Origin: Mangifera indica
Taxonomy: Eukaryota > Streptophyta > Magnoliopsida > Sapindales > Anacardiaceae
Direction of reading: 5' to 3'
DNA: 64,000 nucleotides
Assembly: GCF_011075055.1 (NCBI RefSeq)
Contig: NC_058150.1
Coordinates: 12,925,408 to 12,989,407, forward strand
Below, piece after piece: positions 12,385-22,498 of the stretch; the stretch's first letter is position 1; each line of letters begins with the position of its first letter. The translations under genes were made by a program, and so were the position numbers. The notes under the pieces were generated by a model, which was not told the origin of the DNA, did no database searches, and saw only the letters and a program-made list of their open reading frames with translations.

Positions 12385-12690
12385 ATTTAACCCATTTTTG
12401 AAAACTCTTTTAAAACCAGTTTTGAGATATGAAAATATAATTTACAAAACTTTATAATTTCAAATGAGTTATTCAAATTTGATAAAAAACGATATTTTAA
12501 TCCAAAATTTTAAAAGATATGGAAAATATCAATTTAACCTGTTTTTGGAAAACTTATTCTAACCCTAAATTAGGATATCATATTTTAGTTTACAAAACTT
12601 CATAATTTCAGATAGGGCATTGGAATTTGATAAAAATTATTTAATTCATTAAGTTTGAAAAATGACAATTTACCCCAAAATATGAAAGAT
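12385..12690. repeat. Imperfect ~150-bp tandem duplication
   Basis: Two units each run through a GAAAACT-T-TTCTAACC-type stretch, TTTACAAAACTT, ATAATTTCA-AT and AATTTGATAAAAA. They are diverged. Nothing coding was seen. Confidence 0.55.
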
Positions 12691-13369
12691 ATGAAACAAA
12701 ATTTTGTGAGAGCTTTCACTTGCAAATAAATATCTTAATCAAAGCAAATGCTTCAAGATTACAAACATATATACCTAAACTTGAATTTTTCTTCAAATTT
12801 TTAAAAATTCTTCACTTGAGTCTTATCTTTCATTTTCATCTTGATATTCCTTTAAGTGTATTAGATAAGTTTTTGCAATCTAAAGTCACACTCAAGTAAA
12901 GGGGATATTAATTAAAATAGGCAAGAGGATTCTCGCCTAAACCTTTTTCGGCAACAATTACTCTGTTTTACCTTTTTAAGCAAATCATTTTTTTCATTCC
13001 AAAAATATCCCTAATCTAATTTTTCAAATGCAACGCTTGCTTTTCACCGATTAATTTATTCCTATCATAAAAATCATTAATATTAGATTAAGATTAAATT
13101 ACCTGAAATAAATAAAATTTATAAATTAAAAAAAGGATTAATATTTATAAAATAATTTATTTTTATATATAAAAAATAATGGATATATAAAAAATAATAA
13201 GTTTTTCTTTAAATTATCTGTAATGAAAAATAGATTAAATTTTATTTTTATAAAATAATTGAAGTGAATTTGGATATTTATAAAATAATCTATTAAATAA
13301 TATATATTTATAAAATAATCTATTTTTATAAAATAGATAAAATTTTATTTTTATAAAAACAGGTTGCAA

Positions 13370-14320
13370 TGAATTTGGTAAAAGGTGCGTGAATTTGGTA
13401 AGGGGTGCAGCACTCTGGTAAGGGGTGCGGGTGCGTGCGTGGAGGGTGCGACAATTTCTGAAAGGGTGTGACATTTGCTGGAAGGGTGCGTGGAAGGTGC
13501 GGCAATTTCTGAAAGGGTGCGTGGAAGGTGCGACAATTTCTGAAAGGGTGTGGCAATTGTTGAAAGGGTGTGTGGAGGGTGCGACAATTTTTGAAAGGGT
13601 GCGTGGAAGGGTGCGACAATTTTCTGAAAGGTGCAGGAATTATAAAAGGGGTGCATGAAAATAATAAACACAAAACGGGTGTATAAAAATACAAACGGGT
13701 GCGTGACAATGTGAAAGGGTGAGTGAAAATACAAAATGAGTGCGTAAAAATACAAACGGATGCGTGAAAATATAAAACGGTTGCGTAAAAATACAAACAT
13801 GTGCGTGAAATTGTGAAGGGGTGCGTGAAAATACAAAACGGGTGCGTGAAAGGGTGCGGCAAGCATTGCGGGTGCCTGGAAGGGTGCGACAATTACTGAA
13901 ATGGTGCGTGGAGGGTGCGACAATTTTCTGAAAGGTGCAGAAATTATAAAAGGGGTGCGTGAAAATAATAAACACAAAACGGGTATATAAAAATACAAAC
14001 GGGTGCGTGACAATATGAAGAGGTGAGTGAAAATACAAAACGAGTGCGTAAAAATACAAACGGGTGCGTGAAATTGTGTAGGGGTGCGTGAAAATACAAA
14101 ACGGGTGCGTAAAAATACAAACAGTTGCGTGAAATTGTGAAGTGGTGTGTGAAAATACAAAACAGATGCGTAAAAATATAAACAAGTACGTGAAATTGTG
14201 AAGGGGTGTGTAAAAATATAAACGGATGCGTGAAAATGTGAAGGGGTGCGTGAAAATATAAACGAGTGCGGGAAAAATAAAAGAGGTGTGGGAAAATTAT
14301 AAAAAGGGTACAAGAGAATT
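13370..14320. repeat. ~20-bp GGGTGCG tandem repeat array with ~304-bp higher-order repeat
   Basis: Dozens of units of about 20-21 bp start with GGGTGCG and continue GTGAAAATACAAAAC or GACAATTTCTGAAA. A larger unit is duplicated, for example GTGCGACAATTTTCTGAAAG at 13611 and 13915. The repeat makes long spurious ORFs on the minus strand (a 320-aa one rich in FHAPVLYF-like repeats) because the unit is almost free of stops in some frames. Confidence 0.85.
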
Positions 14321-14520
14321 ATAATATATATTATATTTTATTAATATATATTATATTTTTATTATATTAATATAATATATTTATAATATAAATATATTAT
14401 ATTTATAATATATAATAATTAATATTTATTAATATATTTATAATATAAATATATTATATTTATAATATATATTAATATAATATATATATAATATAAATAT
14501 AACAGCTAGGTGATGAACCC

Positions 14521-14775
14521 AATGTAAAGGGGTGCGGGAGGAGAAATTTCTCCCGCACCCCTTTTTATAACCCCGCACCCCTTTATAAATTATAAAGGGG
14601 TGCAGGGAAAACTGGCGTGTGCGCGCTACGTGCGGGTGCGGGGGCCTCAGCGCGCGCACCCGCACGCACGCAGCGCCAGAGCGCGCGCACCCGCTCGCAC
14701 GTACACGCACCCCTTACCAAAGTCCCGCACCCTTTACCAAATTCTCGCACCTGCATCCGCACCCTTTGTTATATT
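14521..14775. repeat. GC-rich palindromic core of the foldback element
   Basis: AGGGGTGCGGGAGGAGAAA is followed at once by its inverse, TTTCTCCCGCACCCCTTTT, making a near-perfect short hairpin. It is followed by CGCGCGCACCCGCACGCACG-type sequence. Similar GC-rich sequence recurs at 15225-15400. CpG density is far above the rest of the window. Confidence 0.65.
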
Positions 14776-14999
14776 ATATAAATATTATATATTAATATAA
14801 TATATTATATTAATATTATTTTATAAAATATTAATCTGTTTTTTAATTTATAAATATTACGGTAGTTTAATCTTAATGTTTTTCGTGAAAGGAAAGCAAA
14901 TAATCGAGAAAATGCTACGGTAAAGTGAGAAATTAGAATAAAGGTATTTTTGAAATGAAAACAACGGTTTACTTAAAATATAAAAATTGTTGCCGCACC

Positions 15000-15240
15000 C
15001 TTTCAGTAAGTCCTGCACCCTTTCAGAAACTGCCGCACCCTTTCAGTAAGTCCCGAACCCTTTCAGAAACTGCCCCACCCTTTCAGAAATGGTCGTACCC
15101 TGTAAGCAATTGCAGCACCATTATTTGCGGGAATTGCTGAACGGGTGCGGGAATTGCTGAAAGGGTGCTGCAATTGGCTAAAGGGTGCGGGAATTGGTGA
15201 AGGGGTGCGGCAATTTGCCGAAAGGGTGCGGGTGTCGCGC
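15000..15240. repeat. Second GGGTGCG-type array, switching orientation
   Basis: Units read CCGCACCCTTTCAG from about 14995 to 15115 and flip to GGGTGCGGGAATTGCTGAAA from about 15145, so the array contains its own inversion point near 15120-15140. It is part of the foldback element. Confidence 0.7.
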
Positions 15241-16104
15241 GCGCCCGCACAAACATCGCCAGCGCTAGGCCGCCCGCACGCACGCACCAGCGATAGGGCG
15301 CCCGCACGCACCAGAGTGCGCGCGCCCGCCCGCACGCACCAGCGCGCGCGCCTGCCCGCACGCACCGGAGCACGCGCACCCGCACCCCTTACCAAATCCA
15401 CGCACCCCTTGCCAAATTCACTGCAACCTGTTTTTGTAAAAATAAAATTTAATCTATTTTATAAAAATAGATTATATTATAAATATATATTATTTAATAG
15501 ATTATTTTATAAAATATGTTATTTTATAAATATCCAAATTCACTTCAATTATTTTATAAAAATAAAATTTTTATATATTTTTCATTACAAATAATTTAAA
15601 GAAAAACTTATCATTTTTTATATATCCATTATTTTTTATATATATAAATAAATTATTTTTTAAATAATAATCCCTTTTTTAATTTATAAATTTTATTTAT
15701 TTCAGATAATTTAATCTTAATCTAATATTAATGATTTTCGTGGTAGGAATGAATTAATCGGGGAAAGTCACGCATTGAATTTGAAAAATTAGATCAGGGA
15801 TATTTTTGGAATGAAAAAGATGATTTGCTTAGAAAGGTAAAACAAAGTATTTGTTGCCGAAAAAGGTTTAGGCGGGAATCCGCTTGCCTATTTTAATTAA
15901 TATCCCCAAGTAAAGTCATCTATCAATATGTTTAAATATATATTAATTTCTTATTATCAACATAATAGCATAATAACTCCTTAAGGCAACAATAGTTAGC
16001 ATAAACTCATTTAAGGCATATGGACTTGTAATTCTTGTTCACGATATTCCAAATTGGCCAAGTCATTGTCACTTAGTTCCAATCCTTGGTACAAACTATC
16101 CCCA

Positions 16105-17740
16105 AGCCCCTTTCCTCTTTAGGAACACAAATATCCTCTCAAGCCACCTTGGCCCTAAAAGAGCAAGAGTCCGTTCCTATCCAAAAAAAGGCTCTAAGCT
16201 TACTCTCCATTTCCAGATGAACTTTCATAAGGAGGAAAAATATAGAGGACCAATAGACTTGAATATTAAACAAGATGGACTTTATAAGGGTGAGATGGCC
16301 TACAAAAGAGAGAAATTTGCTTCTCCATGAATTGATTCTCCCACAAATTCTATTAGTAAGAGGCTGACAATCATTTCCATTGATTATAGAGAGGCCAAGA
16401 AGAGTTCCAAGGTACTTGAAAGGAATGGTTCCATCAACAAAACCTTTGTCCCTCAAATAAATCTTGATATTGCCATCCCTCTTACCAGAGCAATAAAAAT
16501 AACTCTTGAGCTTATTAGCTTACAATCTCAATCAATTACCAAATAAATCAAGGGCATTAAGGAGACAATTAATCGACTTCTTAGCCACCTTGCAAAAGGT
16601 CATCCATGAAGTAAAGGTGAGATAATTTCAAATTATGGAATTTGAAGCAAGGGTCCAAGGAAGCTTTATTCAAGAGACGGAATAACACCTCTATAGCAAT
16701 AATAAACAAATAAGGGGATATAGGGTCCCCTTGCCTAAGGCCTCTAGAGCTCCCAAAAAAGCCAACAAGCTCCCTATTCACATTAATGGAAAACCGAGGC
16801 AAAGTAATGCATTTGACAATCTAGTGAATGATCAAACTAGGAAAACCAAGAACTTTAGGAGAAGCTAAGAGAAAATCCCATCTCATCGAATAAAAGGCTT
16901 TCTTAATATCAATCTTTAGAATGCAATTTTCTACTTTCCCCATAGATTTATGGTAATTGTTGAGAAGGTCTTGGCATTATAAGATGTTATCCCCAATTTT
17001 CCGACTCCAACAAAAGCCACTTGATTTTGGCTTATAATGAGAGGCAACACTTTCTTGATTCTATTAGCCATGATTATTGTAATGCACTTGTAGATAGTAA
17101 TGCAACAATAGATAGGCCAAAAATCATTACAAGTCGAGGGATTAAGGCCTTTCAAGACAACGACAATAGAAGTGCAACTAATTTCTTTAAGGAGCTCCCC
17201 CAAAGAGAAGAAATCTTCAATAGCCTCCACCACCTCATCCCCAACCATGCTCCAAACTTTCTTAAAGAGCAAAACTCCAAAATCATCAGGACTCGAGGCC
17301 TTATTATTAGGAAAGCTAAACAAAGTTTTTTCAATTTCATCTTTTGTGACCTCATCCACTAACATCCTAGCCAAGTCCATAGGAATTTTGTTGCCAATAA
17401 CCTCACCAAGGCCATCCAAACCATTATGCCGCCCCTCATCTTTGAAAAGAGATTCAAAATAATTGACAAGCTCCTTTTTAATGCTATCTGGGTCACTCAC
17501 CTTACTACCATCCATTCTAGAAAGCTTAGAAATTTTGTTGTTATTTCTTTTCCCATTGATACATTTGAAAAAGAAACTTGTATTCCCATCACCTTCCTTA
17601 AGCCAACGAATTCTTGATTTTTGCATAGCCAAGGATTCCTTTGCCTTGTTCAACTTAATGTATTTTTCCAGCAAAACATGCTCTAAAGAAATTGATTCAC
17701 CATTGAAAGGGTCATTCCCAAGTGATCTTTGGGCTACCAA
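16105..17740 (-). pseudogene. LINE reverse transcriptase, broken
   Basis: Reading from 17740 downwards gives an RIRWLKEGDGNTSFFF segment, SFPNNKASSPDDFG, VVVLKGLNPSTCNDFWPI, KIDIKKAFYSMRWDFLL, SRGLRQGDPISPYLF, HLYFMDDL and then FKYLGTLLG and KVAWEDI-like RAKVA. These are the ordered boxes of plant L1 reverse transcriptase. The active-site box reads FMDD where FADD/YADD is usual, and FWPI replaces FRPI. At least three frame changes and several stops are present. It continues from the endonuclease and ends at the insertion border. Confidence 0.88.
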
Positions 17741-18672
17741 AAGTTCCCTTCTAGCCTTTTGACCTTTTCAGAAATATTCCAAAATTCTTTCTCATTAAAC
17801 TTCTTTAACTCTACTTTTACGATTTTGAGTTTGAAGACCACACAAAACATCGAACACCCTGACATGTAAGAATTCCAAACTTTCTTCATTGAAGGAATGA
17901 AGTTTTCATGCTCTGCCCACATGTTGAAAAATTTGAAGGGAATCCTTCTTCTTCTCTCCATAATCCCACCCGAAACAATACAAGAGCAATGATCTGAGAG
18001 AAAATTAGGCTCAAAAGAAGCCATTGAATTTGGAAAAGCACACAACCAAGCCTCATTCACCAAGGCTCTATCAAGCTCACAACAAATCTTTCTATTCCCT
18101 TCCCTTTTATTTGACAAAGTGAAGAGATTGCCCACAAAACTAAGATTGTCAAGGTTAGCTTCATTGCACATATTATTAAGATCATCAACATAGGAGTTTC
18201 TACCATTAATCCCACCGCATTTTTCCAAATCAAAGCAAATAGAATTAAAATCACTGATAACAAGCCAAAGCACATCTTCAATAAAGTTAGCATCTTCCAT
18301 AATTTCCTTCCAAAGAGCTTTCCTTTTGGAAGGAGAATTAAAAGCATAGACAAAGGTGAAAAAGAAGTGAAGAGGAGGCCCATCAATCTTGATATCACAC
18401 AACATGGATTGAGATGACACTCTAATGGCATTAAGGGTCACTCTATCCTCATTCTACCAAATCCAAATTCTCCCCGGTCCACGGTGGGAAAAATTATTAC
18501 AAAGATCCCATTTGTCACCAAAATTCTTTTTAATTTTTTCAATATTATCACTATAAACTTTAGTCTCTAAGAGACAAAAAATGTCCAACTTTAAATCCAA
18601 AAACCATTTGGAAATATCTTTTTGTTTTAGTGGGGAAATTAATTCCCCTAATGTTCGAACATCCAAGACTAA
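17734..18672 (-). pseudogene. LINE AP-endonuclease domain, broken
   Basis: The frames give NVRTLGE-like DVRTLGELISPLKQKDI, LDIFCLLETKVYSDN, GRIWIW, then WLVISDFNSICF, DNLSFVGNLFTLSN, CELDRALVNEAWL and FLSDHCSCIV. This is the exonuclease-endonuclease-phosphatase fold that nicks target DNA. The metal-binding ETK and terminal SDH motifs remain, and the usual GDFN reads SDFN. A stop or frame change lies between 18441 and 18454. Confidence 0.85.
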
Positions 18673-19191
18673 ACATGATTAAGATGAGGAGAAGATGTGG
18701 TACCCGATCCAGCCAAAGCCTTCACTTTCTTTTCCTTCTTCTTACTTTTCTTGTTTTCCATAAGCTCCTTTTCATCAACCATAACAAGCTTTCGGAATTG
18801 GAGAATGGTCGGAGAAGGAGAAACCTAAACAAAGTTTTCATGATTTGCATCTTCATTGTTGCAAGTTTCACTAACATCGGCAGGAGATTGCGCCTCTGCA
18901 GGAAACTTGGGAGGGGAAATAGTTGCTGATCCTTTAGAGGGATTTTTGATTTTTCCCTTTTTGATCTTAGGCGACAAAGACCAGGAGGTTCATTTTCCAG
19001 AGAGTCGCTCCCTTGCTTTTGCACCGAACACTCCCTAGATTTCCCCATGACATTTTTAGCATCAACACCTTTTTCTTCTTTGTCTATAGTTTCCATTGAC
19101 AGAATCTTATCCTTCCCAGCAACCATCTGATGGTAGCCGTCGGAAATCTTATTCTTATTCTCATTATCACCCCCCTTCACATCACCGCCTG
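18673..19191 (-). pseudogene. LINE N-terminal coding remnant
   Basis: A 152-codon reading frame at 18722-19180 is charged and rich in Lys, Glu and Ser. Its position directly before the endonuclease suggests the end of the LINE first ORF or the linker. No zinc knuckle is visible, which fits 5' truncation at 19191. Confidence 0.5.
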
Positions 19192-19407
19192 ATGCCTATT
19201 TTTACTCCCAGTTTTACTTCAGATTCTTGCTATTTGAGTTCTGAACTTTATAACATTTTTCATCATGATGGCCCAGATGTTGAGTTGAAAAAGGCTTTGG
19301 AGTGTACAAAAAGCTGGCTGAAAAGCCCTCAAAATTACCAAGTTGATTATATAAATAAGTTTTCTTTTTATTTTTTGGCTTCCTGTTTTATGGCAGCCAA
19401 CGATTAA
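19192..19407 (+). pseudogene. Broken HLH-BED-hAT family copy, right part (C-terminus)
   Basis: The frame MPIFTPSFTSDSCYLSSEL, IFHHDGPDVELKKALEC and TKSWLKSP matches the C-terminal end of the intact copies (IPISEPF, IYTGGLDDDLKNALVC, SKVWLKDP). It starts exactly at the right LINE target duplication and continues the piece at 5125-5564. The C-terminus runs on about 20 codons past the usual end. Confidence 0.82.
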
Positions 19408-19599
19408 TCTGAAAATGACCTGGATGTTTTTAAATGATTGCTCTTGTAATTATTTTAATATTAATGCTGCAATTATTTCGACCATTGAGTTGAACTAAAT
19501 CAAATTTATTAAGTCAAGAAAAAAAACTTATAAATCCCAACTTCATATTCTTATGAAGCACAAGACAGAAACATGTTACCATATTCTGTTTTTATTAAC

Positions 19600-19650
<51 letters not shown>

Positions 19651-19651
19651 T
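19600..19651. repeat. (AAT)n followed by (ATT)n microsatellite
   Basis: An AAT tract runs directly into an ATT tract, giving a perfect self-complementary hairpin of about 50 bp. Confidence 0.9.
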
Positions 19652-21466
19652 TATAAAAAAACAGGTTATGAGCTCTTATATTATTGTTTGGTAACATTTC
19701 TAATTCAATACCTAGGTATTAGTATAACATTACCTTGCACTATGTCTTAAAACAAGGTAAGAAAACCAATTATTCTGTGAAAAAACCATCACATGCCTCA
19801 ACATTTACTATCAACTATAGTATCTCAATTTGACCTACCAATTAGGCTTACCAAATCGGATTTGACTTTGTTTAAGTTAGGACTCTTAAAAAAAATTAGG
19901 ATCTAGGGTACTAAACTTGCCCATTCGAGCTTTATATTTTTTTTATTCAAGCCTGATTCATTAATTTCTTAGGTGTCTAGCTTGTTTTGTGCCTATTTCG
20001 AGTTTGTTTATGTAACTTCAAAAAGCTATACAAACACCCTTACAATCTCTTATAGGTTTGAAAACCTAACAAATATATCCTCACCCTCAATGATTTTTGG
20101 ACTCTGTCAAGCCTTGGGCTCGAACAAAGGAGTTTGAGCTCAAATTGGTCACTATTTGAGATATTCTAAGTAGATTTTAGGTGAAGAGTTTGATATAATA
20201 AAAAGCAATGATATTTAAACTATGTATTATTATCTAATTTGATGTTATTTTATCTTTAATTTAAAATTATTTGATTATATAATGATACATCATTTTGGTA
20301 TCTAATTGAGTATTCAAAATTAGGTGTTTATGGTTTTGTTATTTGTATAACCTCCAAGGTATTAGTTTAATTTCCTACACTCCCTCAAAGTAGCTTCTTT
20401 AACTTATTTTCCTTTTAAACATCTATTAGTTTGGCTATAATTCTATCGAAGATTTAGTTTGATTATTTTCTTTATAATTAATAAAATTATATTTGGATAA
20501 TGAATATTTTATTTAAAGAGAATGTTCCAGAAAATTTCATCAAACCCCCCTAACGTAAAATACTTAAATACATTAAGGGCCTTGGGTCTACACCCTGCAG
20601 CTGCAAGCCCTTATTATTAAGGCCCAGATCAACCCGTCCCGACCTGACCCGGATTGGACTGCACAAGCCGAACTAGAGTTTCTAGTTCCAAAGAAAATTG
20701 CTTAAAAATATAACAAAAGAAGAGTTTCTTTGTACGTTATCTTTTTATTATTTATATTATTTTTTATTTATTAGTAATAAAAATTATGATAATTTTTATT
20801 ATAAATAGTAATACAATATGTAATATAGATAAAAATTTAATTATTATTTTTACCTTAACAAAGATATCTTGATTTTATTATAATTTTATCTTTATTTATT
20901 AATTTTTTAAAACTAAAATACCTTTATTTTTAATTAAAATAACATATAATATAAAATATATTTTAAAATAATTATACTCAAGAATATTTAAGTATAATAA
21001 TATCTTCATATTTTTTATTATCTCTAATCAAATACAATAATTATTTATAATTATTAATTTTTATCAAATATAATAATAATTTATACTTAATAATATTTTA
21101 AGTAATTTATCTTTATGATAATATTTTATATTTGGTAACAAAATATTATCGAATCAAACACTCTTGGGTTGTTAATTAATAGAATCGAATCGATTTTTAA
21201 ATGGTAAATATAAAAAATAAGTTATTTAAAAAATCGATTTAAATATTAATTAGAAAGTGTAGTAAAACTGATTTTTCGCTTTAGTTATGGTTTAGGTTTT
21301 CCTTTTTTAAATCACCAAATCAAACTAATTTTAAAAAAAATTGAATAAAATATTAAATTTATTTTTGAAAATAAAATAGGATAATTTATTAAAATTTGAT
21401 TTAATTAATTAATATTTTTAATTCAATTCAAAATTAATTAATTTTTAAATTAGTTTAATTCAATCA
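19652..21466. other. Intergenic DNA with a conserved distal upstream block
   Basis: Mostly AT-rich with no gene seen. The part at about 20560-20690 (GGGCCTTGGGTCTACACCC, GCAAGCCCTTATTATTAAGG, CCCGACCTGACCC) resembles sequence upstream of the genes at 34898 and 42586, near 34050-34110 and 42250-42330. It is therefore part of the duplicated gene unit. After it, 20740-21460 is low-complexity AT sequence, probably an AT-rich MITE or insertion. Confidence 0.45.
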
Positions 21467-22294
21467 GGTCAAAAGATTTATTCTCACTCAAAATTTACTC
21501 TTTTTTCAAGTTTTTATTTATTATCTTTCAAAAACCTAAATACCTATTATAGACCGTTAAAATTAATCAAATTCGTTCTTTACAAGGATAAAATTCTTAT
21601 TTAACTTGCAATATTAAAAAAAAACTTTACCTCATTTTTTTTTTCTTAAACCGTCAAAACTAACGATTCTCTTTTAAGCGTAAGTTTTAACAAGTTACAT
21701 ACTCCCCCATAGAGTTTCAATTTTTTAATGAATTTTCTAGTGAATGATGACTTCTCAGTGCTTTCCTAGTGATGTTTCTCCCTATCTAGCATTGTCTCTT
21801 CTTTCTAGTCATCTCTCCTAGTGTCGCTCATTCATTTGGATGATTAACTAGACAAATTGTCTTTATTTAGATGATTTCTCATTGTCCAAATGAAGATAAA
21901 ATCGTAATTGGCTTCATCTTTGCTTGGACAATGATGAATCATCTAGACAAAGACGATTTGTATGGATGAATAATTTACCGTCTAGAGTAATGATTTGTCT
22001 AGTTCGTTCTCAAAACGAATGAGTGATGCCCAAAGAGATGATCAAGAAAGAGAGACATCATTGAGAGAATGTTAGAGAAGCCATTGTTCGTTAAAAAATT
22101 TATTAAAAATTTGAAACCCTAGGGGGGAATATATAATTTTTTAAAACTTGAGTATATAAGACATTGTTAATTTTTAGAGTTTATGAAAGAAAATTTTTTA
22201 AAATTAATAGATTTAGTTAACTTTAACATTTTTTTAGATAAGTATTTAAGATTTTAAAAGATAATGAGTAAACTTTTGCGTGATGTCCTTTGGT
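21467..22294. mobile_element. Foldback MITE, GGCCAAA family, degenerate
   Basis: Its left end (GGTCAAAAGATTTATTCTCACTCAAA) and right end (TGATGTCCTTTGG) match diverged termini of the three elements at 32156, 46774 and 47584. The interior has the same layout of inverted arms, here with CCATAGAGTTTCAATTTTTTAATG facing AAATTTGAAACCCTAGGGGG. No coding. It lies directly before the proximal promoter of the pseudogene at 22499. Confidence 0.5.
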
Positions 22295-22498
22295 TTTAAA
22301 ATATTCCACAACTTGCATAGATCAACGTGACTGGGAGAGTGTGCAGACAATTGCCACAAGAAGAGACAATGAGTTTTTATTCCAATTTTAATTTGTTTGT
22401 CTATCTAAAATACGTCACTTAGTGGCCACCACAAAAGTAACCCTAAGTCCTGTCTAACACTGACTGAAGGGTCCCTCTGGTTTTCTGATTCAAAAGCC
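22295..22498 (+). promoter_or_regulatory. Proximal upstream region of the pseudogene copy
   Basis: Shares ACTTGCAT, ATCA-CGTG and ACTGGGAGAGTGTGC with the region before the gene at 42586, and GGCCACCACAAAAG and ACTGAAGGGT with the regions before other copies. The TATTTAAATATT block of the intact copies is missing because the MITE ends just before this point. Confidence 0.45.

Larger units (their letters stand above)
12902..15906. mobile_element. Mutator-like foldback element (3,005 bp) with perfect 9-bp target duplication
   Basis: The ends are GGGATATTAATTAAAATAGG and its inverse. They are flanked by CAAGTAAAG at 12893-12901 and 15907-15915, and a 9-bp duplication is typical of the Mutator superfamily. 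The inverted arms reach inward about 500 bp on each side (GCAACCTGTTTTTATAAAA-type sequence faces its complement near 13360 and 15430). The centre holds GGGTGCG tandem repeats, GC-rich patches and AT-rich spacers. No transposase is present, so it is non-autonomous. It sits inside the insertion at 11487-16104. Confidence 0.85.
11487..16104. mobile_element. Unidentified insertion in the LINE, host of the Mutator-like element
   Basis: This stretch separates two parts of the LINE reading. Outside the nested element at 12902-15906 it consists of 11487-12892 and 15916-16104, both AT-rich without recognised coding motifs. Borders are set by where LINE homology fades and are accurate to perhaps 50 bp. 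No LTR pair or terminal inverted repeat was found, so its class is unknown. It could be a decayed non-autonomous LTR element. Confidence 0.4.
5565..19191 (-). mobile_element. L1-type LINE retrotransposon, degenerate, with nested insertions
   Basis: A non-LTR retrotransposon on the minus strand, 5' end near 19191 and 3' end at 5565. It is flanked by a 10-bp target-site duplication ATGCCTATTT at 5555-5564 and 19192-19201. The T-rich run right after the left duplication (TTTTTTTGTTTTTTT) is its poly(A) tail read from the other strand. In order from its 5' end it has an N-terminal ORF remnant, AP-endonuclease, reverse transcriptase, zf-RVT-like C-terminus and 3' UTR. The parts are separated by later insertions at about 6187-10454 and 11487-16104. 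Net LINE length is roughly 4.7 kb, so it was probably 5' truncated. Many frameshifts and stops make it inactive. Confidence 0.82.

Noticed and set aside
13351..14313. Long minus-strand ORF (320 aa) and overlapping ORFs rich in FHAPVLYF-like repeats
   Set aside because: It is the translation of the ~20-bp GGGTGCG tandem array in the Mutator-like element. Several frames on both strands stay open for the same reason, with no domain.
13370..14320. Regular short repeats that at first look like a CRISPR array
   Set aside because: Units are contiguous and variable with no unique spacers, there are no cas genes, and the sequence is a plant genome with a flanking target duplication of a transposon.
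14600..15594. Arg/Ala-rich ORFs (RVRAPARTHQRARLPART type)
   Set aside because: They come from CpG-rich repeats of the foldback element and are open in several frames at once.
17021..17762. Plus-strand ORFs of 60-113 aa opposite the LINE reverse transcriptase
   Set aside because: They are antisense shadows of the minus-strand RT coding.
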